DNA of 23,337 bases from CAWCPR01 sp963797475 (GCA_963797475.1 CAWCPR010000015.1:1-23337); one strand, 5' to 3'. Counted from the stretch's first letter, positions 1-8,044 are shown. Notes: generated by a model not told the origin, from the sequence alone. Made by a program: numbers and translations.

Positions 1-62
1 TGCGGCCGCACGCTCACACCCCCAAATTTGGTATACCACCTCAGAATTTTCCAGAGATCCTA

Positions 63-755
63 TCAAGTGGAAGCCGGTTTTTCGATTTTTCCCAAAATAT
101 AATTCGGCGGCAGCGGCTCGACCACCTGGTCGGTCACGATTGTGACATCCCCGCCGCATTTGAGGGCGACCGATACTGCGCCGGACCCGATGCGCGCTTC
201 CCAGTAGCCGCCCAGGTCCTTCACCCGGAAGTAGGCGCTGGTCAGGTCAATGACGTGGAAACGAATATCGCCGCCCGCCTTGAATTCGACTTTGTCCCCG
301 GCCAGGGTCTGGCAGTCGATGCTTAGCGGTCCGCCGGCCGAGGCGTGTCCCAAGCGGACCACGTCCAGTAAGCTCAGCTTGTAGCCCGAGTAAGCATCCA
401 CCTGGCCGCGGATGCCCTGCACGTCGATATCTTTCCCGGCGTAAACCTTGATATTGGATTCGAAGGGGACGAGCAATTCCCCGCTGGCGCCGATCTGGAC
501 TTCGATCACCTCATCCGGACCGCCTTTCGCCTCCCGGCCGGGCAGTTTCAAGCGCAAATCAAAGAGCACGTGTTCCCCGATGGCCGCCCGGGCGCGCGCG
601 ACTTCGGACGGGCTGCGCTGGCCCACCTGCAACCCCCACCTGCCGCTTGTCTCGGCTGTGACCTGGTCGCTTTCGTGCCCTCTAACGGTAACGCTGTTTC
701 CCGCTTTGATGATGACGCTTGGAGCTGTCCCTGCCAGGATGGATCGTTGGGTCAT
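63..755 (-). CDS. hypothetical beta-rich protein, possibly a polymer-like surface or scaffold domain
   Basis: I do not recognise a named family. The 230-residue product is rich in alternating hydrophobic/polar strands with Gly and Asp turns, e.g. VYAGKDIDVQGIRGQVDAYS and VEFKAGGDIRFHV, in a pattern like the right-handed beta-helix or DUF4097-type repeats seen in adhesin-like and bactofilin-like proteins. No signal peptide or membrane segment is visible, so it is probably cytoplasmic. ATG at 755 is preceded by AAGGA at about 12 bases, which supports the start. It lies downstream of the LuxR regulator gene on the same strand with a 176-bp gap that contains only a small hairpin, so cotranscription is possible. 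Function cannot be assigned. Frame use and GC match the flanking GC-rich genes, and I am confident only that it is a real gene. Confidence 0.7.
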   Translation of the reverse strand: MTQRSILAGTAPSVIIKAGNSVTVRGHESDQVTAETSGRWGLQVGQRSPSEVARARAAIGEHVLFDLRLKLPGREAKGGPDEVIEVQIGASGELLVPFESNIKVYAGKDIDVQGIRGQVDAYSGYKLSLLDVVRLGHASAGGPLSIDCQTLAGDKVEFKAGGDIRFHVIDLTSAYFRVKDLGGYWEARIGSGAVSVALKCGGDVTIVTDQVVEPLPPNYILGKIEKPAST

Positions 756-881
756 GGCTGAATTTCCTTTGCTTCATGCGATTTTCGAGAGGAACCTTCT
801 TCAAGCTCGCAAGCCGTTTGTTTCAAATGCCGCTTGCCTCTCGATTTGACCGCATTGTAGTCCCTGCCAGGTTCCTGCGCT

Positions 882-898
882 TCACCCAGCCTGGGTGA
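882..898. other. short hairpin between the LuxR gene and the downstream gene
   Basis: TCACCCA and TGGGTGA form a perfect 7-bp stem with a 3-base loop, 34 bp past the LuxR stop on the minus strand. No T-run follows on either strand, so it is not a convincing intrinsic terminator. The rest of 756-931 shows nothing else. Confidence 0.35.
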
Positions 899-931
899 TC
901 CCGCGGGTGAAATCGTCTCCCTCACGAGCCG

Positions 932-3571
932 TCACACCAATTTCAGCTCTCGGGCAACCTGGCGCGCCTCGTCACGCGAGCTGATATTCAGCTTGCGATA
1001 AATGCTCTTGACTTGCGACTTGATGGTATTGGTGGAAACCACGAGCTCGCGGGCGATTTCGGCGTTGGATAATCCGGCCACGAGCAGGCGCAGCACGCGC
1101 AGCTCTTGCTGGCTTAGCGGCTCTACCAAAGCCGGGGCGTCCGGGCCCATGACCAGCTCAGGATTGAACGAATGGATAAGGGTGGTTGCATACAGGCTCA
1201 GGGTCCGGTTGGCCAGCGCGGGGAGGACCGCCTGGAGCAGCGCGGCCATGCGCCGGCCTTCATCTAAGAACAGGCGGCGGCAGCCATGCGCCTGTCCAAT
1301 GAGGAGGGCTTCGCTCAAGGAGCCGGCAGCCTGCGCCGAATTTGAACCCGCATCCTGGACCAGGGCTTCGAGACAAAGCGCTGTGATCTGGCTGCGCACG
1401 CGCCCGTCCTCGGCCGCCTCTGCAACCCGGCCTTCGAGCAGCTCAAGCGCCTCATTTGCCTGGCCCTGCGCAATTCGCAAGCGCGCCAGGGTGAAGATCT
1501 CGCGCTCTTTCTGCACGTTCAGGGGAGATCCGATGTCCCCTGCAACGAGGGCTTGCCAACCCGCCAGCGACCGCAGGTCGCCGTCCAGTATGGAAAGGCG
1601 GGCCTGAGCTTCCTGGACCTCGCGCAATAAAACCGGGTTGTGCATGCCGGCCAGCAGGGATTGCAACAGCGCGCCGGCGCGCTGAAATTCATCCCTGGCG
1701 GCCAGGAGGGTTGCCTGGCGAATCGTCGCCTGGGCCTGGAGCAAATCATTGCCGCGCTGGCGGGCCAAATCCAGCGCTCGAGCGCTTAATTGTTCGGCTT
1801 CGTCCAGCTCGTTGCGCTCGTAGGCAACGTCCGCCAGGCTTAACGAGGCAAACCCCTGGTCATCCAGCATGGATTCTTCCCCAACCGCCTCGGTCAGGAT
1901 CTGCTGGTTCAATTGTTCGGTCGCCTCCAGCTCACCCTGCCAGTAAAAAATCTGGCTCAATATTTGGATCGCGGCCAGCACCCCGTAGATATTTTGAGCC
2001 GCGCCTAACAGCGCCCGGGCTTCCAGGGCTTGATCCTGCGCCTCCAGGATCCGGCCGGCGTTCAGCGCTTCATAGCTCACGATGAGCAGGCTGTTGCCCC
2101 GCCAGAGCACGTCATACTCCGGGAGCTCCTCCAGGGATTGGTGGGCGTAGCGGAAGGCTTTTTGGAAATCCCCCTGCCACCACACGACGATGCCGTGAAA
2201 GGAGAGCAGCTCGCCGAGTTTTTGATGCTGATTTTGCTCGCGCCAATGTCTCTCCGCGGCGCTCAAGTAGGGCTGCAAACGGGCCGCGGTCGCCGGCGCA
2301 AAGCGGTCAGGAACGCTGTATAAAATGACTTGCGCGTACGTGAAGCAGATCTCGGGATGGAGAAAGATCTCTCCCTCGGGGATTTTCTCGAGCCAGCGGC
2401 CAAGCGTGCTCAGCTCGGCCAGCTCGCGGATCTCGATGAACTTTTCGATCAACGGGATGGCGCGGTCGTTTAAGCCTGCGGAAAGCGCAGTTTCGATGGC
2501 TTCCTCGTAAAGCCCGTGAGCCTCGTACCAGCCGCTGCCCTTTTCATAGACTGACTTCACGGCCGGGTCGTCCAGGCGCTGGCGGGCAAGATATTGGATG
2601 GACTCTGCGAACAAGGGCGTGTAGCGGTACCAGATCCGCTCCCCGCCATGCTCCAACTGCACCAGGAATAGATTGCCCCTGGCGAGCTGTTCGAGCAGGG
2701 CATCCCCGCCGGTCGTTCCTGTGACCGCATCGCACAGCGAGCCGGTCAGGCGCTCCAGGAAACAGGTCTTGAGCAGGAAATCCTGCACGGCCGGGGTCTG
2801 ATTCTCGAAGACCTCCTGGATCAGGTAGTCCGCCACGTAACGGTGGCTGCCCGAGAAGCTTTGAACGAATTCTTCCGACTGGGCGAGGCCCTTATTTTGC
2901 AGCGACAACGCGGCCAGACGCAAGCCGGCCGGCCAGCCATCTGTCCGTTCCTGTAATTGGATCACAATCTCCGCCGGGAGCTGCGTGGGAACCGCCTCAC
3001 GCAGGAAGGCTTCTGTTTCCGAGGCGCTGAAACGCAGACTGGCCGCATCCAGCTCGACCAGCTCATCGCGGGCACGCAGGATCCCCAGGGGCAGTTCCGG
3101 CTGGCGGCGCGAAATCAGGACCAGGTGCAGGCAGGCGGGCAGGTGCTGCAGCAGAAAGGCGACGTTCTCGTTAATTTCGGCCGAGGTGATGGCGTGATAA
3201 TCATTCAGCACGAGCACGCAGGTCGTGTCGAGCTGCGCCAGGTCATTGATCAAGGCGGTCAGGATGGATTGGAAGAATACCGGCTGGGAACCCGCCAGCG
3301 CGGACAGCGCGGATTTGCCCAGGCCGGAATCCAGCGTCCGTAAGGCGGATACCACGTAAGTCCAAAAGCGGACCGGGTCATTATCGTACTCGTCCAGCGT
3401 CAGCCAGGCGGACGGGATTTGGCGGTCTTCGATCCAGTGGACGACCAGGGTGGTCTTTCCATAGCCGGTTGGCGCGTCGACCAGGATGATTTTTCGGGTC
3501 AGGCCGGCGTCCAGCCGCCCGAGCAACCCCTGGCGCGGGATGAGGGCCGAGACCAGGCGCGGCGCCATCAA
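932..3571 (-). CDS. MalT-like LuxR-family transcriptional regulator (large ATP-binding type)
   Basis: An 879-residue signal-transduction ATPase with a C-terminal LuxR helix-turn-helix, the MalT/LAL layout, whose usual length is near 900. The P-loop APTGYGKTT is at about residues 33-41, a Walker B-like LVLNDYH follows near 120, the middle holds helical TPR-like repeats rich in Ala/Leu/Glu (about 400-780), and the last 61 residues (LSQQELRVLRLL to the end) carry the LuxR motif with LSNAEIARELVVSTNTIKSQ as the recognition region. Such proteins bind an inducer and ATP, oligomerise and activate promoters. The 3571 start is TTG, with ATG at 3568, and neither has a Shine-Dalgarno. A frame beginning ATG at 3648 gives a plausible leader (MSTAPESAS) that would fuse to LLHAKLMAPRL if one base were missing near 3585, so the true N-terminus is probably about 25 residues longer. 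Targets are unknown. Confidence 0.9.
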   Translation of the reverse strand: MMAPRLVSALIPRQGLLGRLDAGLTRKIILVDAPTGYGKTTLVVHWIEDRQIPSAWLTLDEYDNDPVRFWTYVVSALRTLDSGLGKSALSALAGSQPVFFQSILTALINDLAQLDTTCVLVLNDYHAITSAEINENVAFLLQHLPACLHLVLISRRQPELPLGILRARDELVELDAASLRFSASETEAFLREAVPTQLPAEIVIQLQERTDGWPAGLRLAALSLQNKGLAQSEEFVQSFSGSHRYVADYLIQEVFENQTPAVQDFLLKTCFLERLTGSLCDAVTGTTGGDALLEQLARGNLFLVQLEHGGERIWYRYTPLFAESIQYLARQRLDDPAVKSVYEKGSGWYEAHGLYEEAIETALSAGLNDRAIPLIEKFIEIRELAELSTLGRWLEKIPEGEIFLHPEICFTYAQVILYSVPDRFAPATAARLQPYLSAAERHWREQNQHQKLGELLSFHGIVVWWQGDFQKAFRYAHQSLEELPEYDVLWRGNSLLIVSYEALNAGRILEAQDQALEARALLGAAQNIYGVLAAIQILSQIFYWQGELEATEQLNQQILTEAVGEESMLDDQGFASLSLADVAYERNELDEAEQLSARALDLARQRGNDLLQAQATIRQATLLAARDEFQRAGALLQSLLAGMHNPVLLREVQEAQARLSILDGDLRSLAGWQALVAGDIGSPLNVQKEREIFTLARLRIAQGQANEALELLEGRVAEAAEDGRVRSQITALCLEALVQDAGSNSAQAAGSLSEALLIGQAHGCRRLFLDEGRRMAALLQAVLPALANRTLSLYATTLIHSFNPELVMGPDAPALVEPLSQQELRVLRLLVAGLSNAEIARELVVSTNTIKSQVKSIYRKLNISSRDEARQVARELKLV

Positions 3572-3594
3572 TTTGGCGTGCAGGAGGGCTTGTC

Positions 3595-3621
3595 CGGGCT
3601 GCGCGGGCTGCGCGGGCTGCG
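3595..3621. repeat. three tandem copies of a 9-bp unit
   Basis: The unit CGGGCTGCG occurs three times without change. It falls in the presumed N-terminal leader of the LuxR gene (minus strand), where in the ATG-3648 frame it encodes a repeated Ser-Pro-Arg. A 9-bp unit can expand or contract without shifting frame. Confidence 0.8.
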
Positions 3622-3711
3622 CGAGGCGGATTCGGGGGCTGTGCTCATGGCTGTCAATTATATTCGATCTAATCCGGCACTTCCGGTTTGCAGGGGAAAG
3701 AAGATCCCCAA

Positions 3712-3734
3712 TATATGTCAGAAATTGTCATATA
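3712..3734. promoter_or_regulatory. candidate operator dyad in the LuxR/WYL divergent region
   Basis: TATATG and CATATA arms, with two further matching inner pairs (CA/TG), form a 23-bp interrupted dyad centred at 3723, 31 bp before the WYL gene start. The right arm overlaps TATACT (3731-3736), a possible -10 box for the WYL gene. Regulators of this class often repress their own promoter, so autoregulation is an inference from position. Confidence 0.35.
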
Positions 3735-3764
3735 CTTGATCTAAAATCATCTGGAGGTTGAGGC

Positions 3765-4748
3765 ATGTCCAATACGGCAACCCGCTTGATCACCTTAATC
3801 CTGCTGCTGCAGCGCCAGCCGAACCAGAAAGCAGCCGGCCTGGCCAAAGAGCTGGGCGTCTCAGTGCGCAGCCTGCATCGCTACTTCGCCATGCTGGAGG
3901 AGATCGGCATACCGGTCTATTCCGAACGCGGCCCGTATGGCGGCTTCTCGCTGGTGCGCGGCTATCGTATGCCACCGCTGGTCTTCACGCCCGAGGAGGC
4001 CGTAGCCGTCCACCTGGGCGCCAGCCTGGTGGAGGAGATATGGGGCCAGTTGTACCGGGAAGCGGCCCACGCCGCGCTGGTGAAACTGGACAACGTCCTG
4101 CCTGACGAGCAGCGCCGGGAGGTCGCCTGGGCCCGCCAGGCGCTGTTTGCCACCGGCATGCAGCGGGCAGACCTGGAAAGCCTGACCCCCACGCTCGAGA
4201 AGCTGCGCCGGGCAGCCCGCGAGCACCGCCAGGTGCGCATGGCCTACCTGGGGCGCAGTCAAAGCGAGCCTGTGCTGAGGGACCTGGACCCCTACGCCCT
4301 GGTCCATCGCTGGGGCTGGTGGTACGTCGTCGGTTACTGCCATATGCGCCGGGCGGCGCGCACCTTCCGGGTCGACCGCATCCGGGAATTGGCCGTTTTG
4401 CCGGAGAAGTTCGAGCCGCCCACGGATTTCAACCTGCAGGCCTACCTCGAAAACGAAACCCAAATCCAGCCTTCGGTGACCGCCCGCCTGCGCTTTGCTC
4501 CCGAGGCGGCGCAGGCCGTGCGCGAGAGCCGGGCCTATTGGGAGACGGTCGAGGAGCAGCCGGACGGCTCGCTGGTCGTCGCCTACGCCGCCTCGGCGCT
4601 CGAATGGGCCGCCAGCACCGCCCTGGCTTACGGTCCCGTGGTCGAGGTGCTGGAGCCGCCGGAGCTCTGTCAAATGGTGGCCCAATGGGCCGCCCGTGTC
4701 ATCGAAATGTACGCATATTTAAAAGGAGACCAACATGGAAAAGCTTGA
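3765..4748 (+). CDS. WYL-domain helix-turn-helix transcriptional regulator (YafY type)
   Basis: The 327-residue protein has an N-terminal HTH_11/DeoR-like winged helix (about 1-62, with LAKELGVSVRSLHRYFAMLE as the helix-turn-helix and the wing GPYGGFSL), a central WYL domain (about 150-205, with DPYALVHRWGWWYVVGYCH and RTFRVDRIREL) and a C-terminal WCX segment (about 232-318). Length and order are typical of the family, whose members sense small ligands or nucleic acid through WYL. GGAGG at 3752-3756 lies 8 bases before ATG. The stop overlaps the start of the GyrI-like gene by 14 bp, so the two are probably translationally coupled. In many genomes this pairing of a WYL/YafY regulator and a GyrI-like ligand-binding protein recurs, which suggests they respond to the same toxic small molecule. 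The inducer is unknown. Confidence 0.92.
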   Translation: MSNTATRLITLILLLQRQPNQKAAGLAKELGVSVRSLHRYFAMLEEIGIPVYSERGPYGGFSLVRGYRMPPLVFTPEEAVAVHLGASLVEEIWGQLYREAAHAALVKLDNVLPDEQRREVAWARQALFATGMQRADLESLTPTLEKLRRAAREHRQVRMAYLGRSQSEPVLRDLDPYALVHRWGWWYVVGYCHMRRAARTFRVDRIRELAVLPEKFEPPTDFNLQAYLENETQIQPSVTARLRFAPEAAQAVRESRAYWETVEEQPDGSLVVAYAASALEWAASTALAYGPVVEVLEPPELCQMVAQWAARVIEMYAYLKGDQHGKA

Positions 4749-5413
4749 CTTGCGAAAACAGTACAAACATCTCTACCAGCCCTCGGCCAAAAGGGTCGCA
4801 GTGGTGGACGTGCCGGAATTCAAGTTCGCCCTGGTGGACGGCGAAATCGAGCCCGGCCAGGCCCCCGGCACTTCCCCTTCTTTTGCAGATGCGCTGCAGG
4901 CCCTTTACGGTATCTCGTACACGCTCAAGTTTATGTCCAAACAGCACAAAGAGGACCCCATCGACTATTCGGTCATGGCCCTGGAGGGGCTGTGGTGGAT
5001 ACGCAGGGCGGATCAAGGCCGTGGAATTCACGGCCAGCATCCGGGTGAATTTCTGGAAGGCGACCTGGCCCACCCGGAGAACTGGTGTTGGACGGCGATG
5101 GTCCTGCAGCCGGAGCACATCACGGAAGCTATGTTCCAGGAGGGGCTGGCGCAGATGCGCAAGAAGAAGCCCAGCCCGGCCCTGGATAAGCTGCGCTTCG
5201 AGACCTTCCACGAGGGGCTGAGCATCCAGATCCTGCATATCGGCCCGTACGCCGAGCGAGCCGGAAACCATCCATAAAATGGACCTCTTCGCCCAGGAAA
5301 ATGGCTACCGCCTGCATGGCAAGCATCACGAGATCTACCTGGGCGACCCGCGCCGGGCCGACCCCTCCAAACTCAAGACCGTGCTGCGCCACCCGGTGGA
5401 AAAGAAAGATTAA
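4735..5413 (+). CDS. GyrI-like small-molecule-binding domain protein, frameshifted near its C-terminus
   Basis: The product resembles stand-alone GyrI-like/SOUL-fold proteins (about 205 residues) that bind hydrophobic cations or drugs. It starts MEKLDLRKQYKHLYQPSAK after AAAAGGAG (spacing 6-7). VPEFKFALVDGEIEPGQAPG is the first core strand region and WTAMVLQPEHITEAMF the second. The frame closes at 5277 after IGPYAER, but one frame over the sequence continues as EPETIHKMDLFAQENGYRL and GKHHEIYLGDPRR to a stop at 5413, which is the family's normal tail. Removing one C at about 5257 restores a single reading frame. The segment around 5000-5045 (RRADQGRGIHGQ) also fits the family poorly and may hide a second compensating error. 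The overlap with the WYL gene suggests joint action. Whether the break is real or a sequencing error is open. Confidence 0.8.
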
Positions 5414-5460
5414 CGGGCCGGGTCATGCTATACTTGACCCGCCAGCCGGCCCAGGCGTTC

Positions 5461-5479
5461 GTCAGGTTAGAAACCTGAC
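5461..5479. repeat. short hairpin, probably a dispersed palindromic element
   Basis: GTCAGGTT and AACCTGAC form a perfect 8-bp stem around AGA, followed by CTACG. No T-run follows, so it is not a typical terminator. A related string, CCTGACCTAC, recurs at about 21320, and CCTGACCCAC at about 21248, beside the second 43-bp repeat, which suggests a genome-wide short repeat family. The rest of 5414-5545 holds nothing I can support. Confidence 0.45.
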
Positions 5480-5545
5480 CTACGTGGGGTTTCGGGTGGT
5501 GCCGGTCTGCGTCCAATCCTTAAACGAGCTGAGCAGGGGTCCATG

Positions 5546-5561
5546 GGAGGAGAAAAAGATG
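5546..5561 (+). promoter_or_regulatory. strong ribosome binding site in front of an out-of-frame ATG of the dienelactone hydrolase gene
   Basis: GGAGG at about 5546-5551 sits 8 bases before ATG 5559. Translation from that ATG stops after MLRNEPV. In the hydrolase frame the same bases read YETNQYEGMLAETV directly into the enzyme, so the natural start is probably this ATG with one extra base (a T near 5562) in the present sequence. Confidence 0.55.
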
Positions 5562-5586
5562 TTACGAAACGAACCAGTATGAGGGC

Positions 5587-6321
5587 ATGCTGGCGGAAAC
5601 CGTCACAATGCCCGGCGCAAATGGGGAGACGATCAACGCCTATTTCGCCCGCCCGTTGGGCGCGGGGCCCTTCCCGGGAATGGTGCTCGCCCACCACCGG
5701 CCCGGCTGGGATGAATGGTACCGGGAAGCCACGCGCAGGTTTGCCCAGCATGGCTACGCCGCCCTCTCGCCCAACCTGTACTACCGCTTCGGCCACGGGA
5801 CGCCTGAAGACGTGTCCGCCAAAGTGCGCGGGGCCGGGGGCATCCCGGACGACCTGGCTGTGGGCGATTTGGGCGGGGCGATGAACTACCTGCGCTCGCT
5901 GCCTTACGTCAGCGATAAGGTGGGTATCTTCGGTACCTGTTCCGGAGGCCGGCACGCTTACCTGGCGGCCTGCCGGGCGCCGGGGTTCGACGCCGTGGTG
6001 GACTGCTGGGGCGGCGGGGTGGTCATGCAAAAAGAAGATTTGACGCCCAACACGCCGGTCGCCCCCATCGACTACACCGGGGATCTGTCCTGCCCGATCC
6101 TGGGGCTGTTCGGCGCAGACGACAGCGGCCCCACGCCGGAGCAGGTGGCCCAGCACGAGCAGGCGCTAAAAAAGCACGCCAAGACATACGAATTTCACAT
6201 ATATCCCGGGGCGGGCCACGGCTTCTTCTACTACCACCGGCCTAGCTACCGCCAGCAGCAGGCTGTGGACGGCTGGGAGAAGATCTTCGCCTTCCTGGAG
6301 CGCTATCTACAAGCCCGTTAG
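5587..6321 (+). CDS. dienelactone hydrolase family protein (alpha/beta hydrolase)
   Basis: The 244-residue protein has the dienelactone hydrolase signature: nucleophile Cys118 in GTCSGG, acid Asp178/179 in FGADDS, and His211 in GAGHGFF, in the family's order and spacing. The family hydrolyses ester or lactone bonds, classically dienelactone to maleylacetate in chlorocatechol breakdown, and many members have unknown substrates. No signal peptide is visible, so it is cytoplasmic. The internal ATG 5587 lacks its own good Shine-Dalgarno, and coding sense extends upstream as YETNQYEG, so the real start is likely ATG 5559 with a one-base error. It follows the WYL and GyrI-like genes on the same strand after a 145-bp gap, compatible with a detoxification role, but that is inference. 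The fold is certain and the substrate is not. Confidence 0.92.
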   Translation: MLAETVTMPGANGETINAYFARPLGAGPFPGMVLAHHRPGWDEWYREATRRFAQHGYAALSPNLYYRFGHGTPEDVSAKVRGAGGIPDDLAVGDLGGAMNYLRSLPYVSDKVGIFGTCSGGRHAYLAACRAPGFDAVVDCWGGGVVMQKEDLTPNTPVAPIDYTGDLSCPILGLFGADDSGPTPEQVAQHEQALKKHAKTYEFHIYPGAGHGFFYYHRPSYRQQQAVDGWEKIFAFLERYLQAR

Positions 6322-6362
6322 GGTTGAAGGTTGAAAGTTAGCCGGTTGAAGGTTGCAGGTTG
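6322..6362. repeat. degenerate short tandem repeat (GGTTGAAGGTTG-like)
   Basis: GGTTGAAGGTTG occurs at about 6322 and again at about 6344, interspersed with AAAGTTAGCC and CAGGTT. Two copies of TCGTAGGGGCA follow at 6368-6378 and 6381-6391. All of this lies in the 115 bp between the hydrolase stop and the next gene and encodes nothing. Confidence 0.6.
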
Positions 6363-6386
6363 GCATGTCGTAGGGGCAGATCGTAG

Positions 6387-6406
6387 GGGCAATTCATGAA
6401 TTGCCC
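6387..6406. repeat. perfect 20-bp palindrome (REP-like)
   Basis: GGGCAATTCATGAATTGCCC is its own reverse complement over all 20 bases. It lies between the dienelactone hydrolase gene and the DUF6295-like gene, preceded by GTAG. There is no T-run. It could be a dispersed palindromic repeat or a protein-binding dyad, and the sequence alone does not separate these. Confidence 0.7.
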
Positions 6407-6436
6407 TTCAGCGTCAACAAATTAAGGAGCGAGAAG

Positions 6437-6711
6437 ATGTGCACGAACATCGTCAAGCAGGTGGGGATTTCCGGCAGCGGCAAGGGCACGGGCGGGTGGT
6501 TCGCCATCGACCGGGCCAATGTTTCTTACGATCACCCCTTCCACGCCGCCTACGAGCACGCCCTGAACATCGATTTTGTGAACGAGGACCTGGGACCGGG
6601 GCGCGCGTGGCGGTGGAGCTCAGCGAGCAGGCCGCCCGCTCGCTGGCGGCGACCATCCTGGAGGTGCTCGGCCGGGCCGAAGCCGGCGGGCACATCCTCA
6701 AACCCGAATAA
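6437..6711 (+). CDS. DUF6295-like small protein, frameshifted
   Basis: The first 55 codons read MCTNIVKQVGISGSGKGTGG, then WFAIDRANVSYDHPFH and HALNIDFVNEDLGPG. One frame over, the sequence continues ARVAVELSEQAARSLAATIL and on to KPE before TAA at 6709-6711. The joined product of about 91 residues matches what I recall of the DUF6295 family, of unknown function. AAGGAG at 6423-6428 lies 8 bases before ATG 6437. The break sits in a G run (6598-6601), and one added G restores the frame, which is typical of a homopolymer indel error. The protein is small, soluble and probably cytoplasmic. It is in tandem with the dienelactone hydrolase. No function can be inferred from the context. Confidence 0.7.
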
Positions 6712-6867
6712 ATGTTTGATGGGACGGGATCGCTAAAGAACAGCGTCGAATCCTTGAGCTGTCCGAACTGCGGCGCCCCGCTGCGCCAACCCCCTTCCCG
6801 GGGTCCCTGGTTGTGCATGAGTGTCATTTACCAGCCGGCTATCCATTACCCAAGTTCAACCGTGTAA
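6712..6867 (+). CDS. 51-codon ORF with a half zinc-ribbon, possibly a gene fragment
   Basis: ATG 6712 directly follows the preceding TAA (6709-6711) and opens MFDGTGSLKNSVESLSCPNC then GAPLRQPPS. CPNCGAPL is a typical first zinc knuckle, but the second CxxC expected about 10 residues later is not there, only a single Cys (WLCMS). The ORF ends at 6867, overlapping the convergent enolase-superfamily gene by 22 bp. It may be the truncated start of a zinc-ribbon protein cut by rearrangement. I give it low weight as a functional gene. Confidence 0.3.
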   Translation: MFDGTGSLKNSVESLSCPNCGAPLRQPPSRGPWLCMSVIYQPAIHYPSSTV

Positions 6868-7910
6868 CCCAAACCGGGGACATCCGTGGCCACAAGCCAG
6901 CCATCTTCAAGTTTGAAGCCGGCCTTTGAGGGGTCATTGATCAGATCCAGATTACCGTCGAGGTCGCCGTACGCCACATTGGGGCTGCTCAACGCCAGAC
7001 TCAGGCCGGCGCTGATGAGAAGCGCGGGCTCGATAAAGCAACTGATCATCGTGGTCATTTTGGCGGCGCGGGCTATCGCGTCTATCTGGCGGGCGTTGCG
7101 TAATCCCCCACAGGTCACCAATTTGATGCTCAACCCATCCACCATTCGATTGGCTACAAGCTTGAGCGCTGACGCAGGTCCCCTCAGGCTCTGATCGGCC
7201 AGGACAGGGATAGGACTTAGCTCTTTCACCCGGCGAAGTCCGCTCAAATCATCCGCGGGCGTGGGCTGTTCCAGCATCTCGAGCACGTTCTCCAGGGCGC
7301 GGGCGACGTCCAACGCCTGTTCGACAGAATATCCCCCGTCAGCGTCCAGGCGAAGGATATGGTTGGGCAGCGCTCTGCGGATCGCCTGCACTCGTTGGAC
7401 ATCTTCTGCCGGGTCGAGCCCTCCTTTAATCTTCAGCATTCGAAATCCCTGCCTGGCGCGCTCGCAAGCCATTTTTACATTCTCATTGACCGGTGCGATT
7501 GGGATGGTTGCCGAGGTCTGGATACGGTTGCGGTAGCCTCCCAGGATGCGGTAAAGGGGCATTCCGGCTGCCAGGCTCAACAAGTCATGAAATGCCAGGT
7601 CGAAGGCGCACATAGCGGATGGAGCGGGGCTGGCTCGTGAAGCCAGTTCATCGAGAGAAAATTCGATGTTCATCGGATGCAAGTCGGGGGCGAGAACGGC
7701 GCACTCCCGGCAGGCCCGGATGACATCTGCCGGCTTCTCGCCGGTCAGATCCGGGTTGGCAATGGTGCAGCCCCAGGCGTTTTGTCCCTGGCGGGTCTCG
7801 ATGCGCACAAATATCGCCGTGATGTGGTCGATCGCCGGCAGCCCGGCCATTCGGACAGGCTGCCGTAATTTCAGCTCAACAGGTGTGACTTCAGCCTTTG
7901 TGATCTGCAT
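6846..7910 (-). CDS. enolase-superfamily enzyme (muconate-lactonizing/dipeptide-epimerase type)
   Basis: The 354-residue protein has the MLE-subgroup catalytic set: KIK at 160-162 (KxK base), metal ligands Asp189 (in RLDADGG), Glu214 (in LEQPTP) and Asp239 (in LADQS), and the second base Lys263 (in LSIKL). The capping domain is residues 1-125. Members abstract an alpha-proton from a carboxylate and give epimerisation, cycloisomerisation or dehydration products. The late GDLDGNLDL and the DGWL..TD.PGLG tail fit L-Ala-D/L-Glu epimerase-like proteins best, but muconate cycloisomerase-like or N-acylamino acid racemase activity cannot be excluded. The usual ADE is ADQ here. ATG 7910 has GGAGG 6-7 bases upstream on the minus strand. 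It is convergent with the small plus-strand ORF and has no obvious pathway partner. Confidence 0.9.
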   Translation of the reverse strand: MQITKAEVTPVELKLRQPVRMAGLPAIDHITAIFVRIETRQGQNAWGCTIANPDLTGEKPADVIRACRECAVLAPDLHPMNIEFSLDELASRASPAPSAMCAFDLAFHDLLSLAAGMPLYRILGGYRNRIQTSATIPIAPVNENVKMACERARQGFRMLKIKGGLDPAEDVQRVQAIRRALPNHILRLDADGGYSVEQALDVARALENVLEMLEQPTPADDLSGLRRVKELSPIPVLADQSLRGPASALKLVANRMVDGLSIKLVTCGGLRNARQIDAIARAAKMTTMISCFIEPALLISAGLSLALSSPNVAYGDLDGNLDLINDPSKAGFKLEDGWLVATDVPGLGYTVELG

Positions 7911-7948
7911 ACGGAACCTCCATCGAGCGAGGATAGTTCAGGCGACCA

Positions 7949-8044
7949 GCGCAATGGGGCGCGCACCAGCAGGCTGCCATCGCCTCGGACGATCAGGGCA
8001 AAGGTTTTACGCCGGGTGCGGATGACTTGGTCGGGATGGATCAT
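7949..8044 (-). pseudogene. remnant of a YgjP/M48-type metallopeptidase (N-terminal strand only)
   Basis: From ATG 8044 the minus strand reads MIHPDQVIRTRRKTFALIVR then GDGSLLVRAPLR, the characteristic first beta-hairpin of YgjP-like (DUF45) metal-dependent hydrolases. After about 32 codons the similarity stops, and the HExxH zinc site and everything else is missing. The enolase-superfamily gene begins within 40 bp. It is a truncated relic at the edge of the repeat cluster, consistent with deletion at a rearrangement hotspot. The family call rests on my memory of the pattern. Confidence 0.45.

Noticed and set aside
3861..4685. Long open frame on the minus strand opposite the WYL gene
   Set aside because: GC-rich antisense shadow: no ribosome site, low-complexity His/Arg/Gly content, and the sense strand has a clear family.
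4319..5221. Plus-strand open frame across the WYL/GyrI junction
   Set aside because: Arg/Gly/Ser-rich out-of-frame translation of two real genes.
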